This document shows positions 63,917 through 64,000 of a DNA stretch of 64,000 bases, piece by piece. The translations under genes were made by a program, and so were the position numbers. The number at the start of each line of letters is the position of its first letter. Positions within the stretch are counted from its first letter, which is position 1. This DNA is from Novosphingobium clariflavum (lineage in GTDB: Bacteria; Pseudomonadota; Alphaproteobacteria; Sphingomonadales; Sphingomonadaceae), in NCBI RefSeq assembly GCF_026420865.1, contig NZ_JAPCWC010000013.1, positions 54,558 through 118,557 on the forward strand. The letters run 5' to 3'. Under the pieces are notes generated by a model that was given only the letters and a program-made list of their open reading frames with translations, did not search any database and was not told where the DNA came from.

Positions 63917-64000
63917 GCGGGGAGGGGGGGGAGGGGGGGGGGGGGGCTTTTGTGGGATGTTTGGGGGGAGGTTGCTTTTTTTGGGGGGGGGGCCTGTGCG
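63917..64000. other. G-homopolymer tail, probable low-quality contig end
   Basis: The last ~85 bases consist mainly of long G runs with short T runs and no coding signal, unlike anything else in the window except the short run at 21714. It is most simply an assembly or sequencing artefact at a contig end. Confidence 0.6.

Overview
The window is a high-GC chromosomal segment from an alphaproteobacterium, most likely a sphingomonad (Novosphingobium/Sphingobium-like; this placement is inference from gene content and order, no tree was built). Pointers are the separate F0 ATP synthase operon (atpI-atpB-atpE-atpF'-atpF) without F1 genes, a TIGR02300 FYDLN-acid protein, a CP4-like class II AroA, and a pyrH-frr-uppS-cdsA-dxr-rseP-bamA-ompH-fabZ run with none of the lpxD/lpxA/lpxB lipid A genes that usually sit beside fabZ. 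That last point fits bacteria that use glycosphingolipids in place of lipopolysaccharide. Almost the whole window is ordinary core genome. I see no CRISPR array, prophage, intact insertion sequence, rRNA operon or recognisable defence system.

Layout. 1-9.3 kb: the 3' part of a carboxylesterase, a di-iron hydroxylase, a UvrD/PcrA helicase, an orphan repeat array that may be an IS21-type end, an rsmD/pseudouridine-synthase pair and an AmpG-like permease. 9.3-18.2 kb: biosynthesis (folC, trpA, trpB, trpF, pyrF, purB), with the trp genes split by an opposite-strand outer-membrane protein gene and no accD between trpA and folC. 18.3-23.3 kb: accessory stretch with short repeats, a hypothetical gene, an OMPLA-type phospholipase, an exported endonuclease/exonuclease/phosphatase-fold lipoprotein, an NRDE protein and radC. 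23.3-30.4 kb: the ydbH-ynbE-ydbL lipid-transport operon and the F0 operon. 30.6-39.7 kb: mgtE, purT, an exported deoxyribosyltransferase-like protein, gloB, rpsA, cmk, aroA and a FYDLN-acid protein.

39.9-51.6 kb: tRNA-Ala, ffh, rpsP-rimM-(membrane protein)-trmD-rplS, HU, a lipoprotein, rlmB, tRNA-Tyr, psd-pssA, rpsB and tsf. 51.7-53.6 kb: a small accessory patch with a membrane-anchored LuxR-type regulator and a divergent HxlR/NAD(P)-binding pair. 53.7-63.8 kb: the envelope and isoprenoid run pyrH to fabZ, then rpmE and a PilZ protein. The last ~85 bases are G-homopolymer sequence that looks like a low-quality contig end.

The genes work together mainly in envelope building: phosphatidylserine/phosphatidylethanolamine synthesis (pssA, psd, cdsA), undecaprenyl and isoprenoid supply (dxr, uppS), outer-membrane protein assembly (bamA, ompH), phospholipid delivery to the outer membrane (ydbH-ynbE-ydbL) and lipid turnover (OMPLA). 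Translation and nucleotide genes are interleaved with these. No convincing wholly new multi-gene system was found. The items most worth a second look are the orphan repeat array, the two neighbouring exported lipid-hydrolase candidates, the membrane-anchored LuxR-type protein, the exported deoxyribosyltransferase-like protein and several unusual stacked hairpins.
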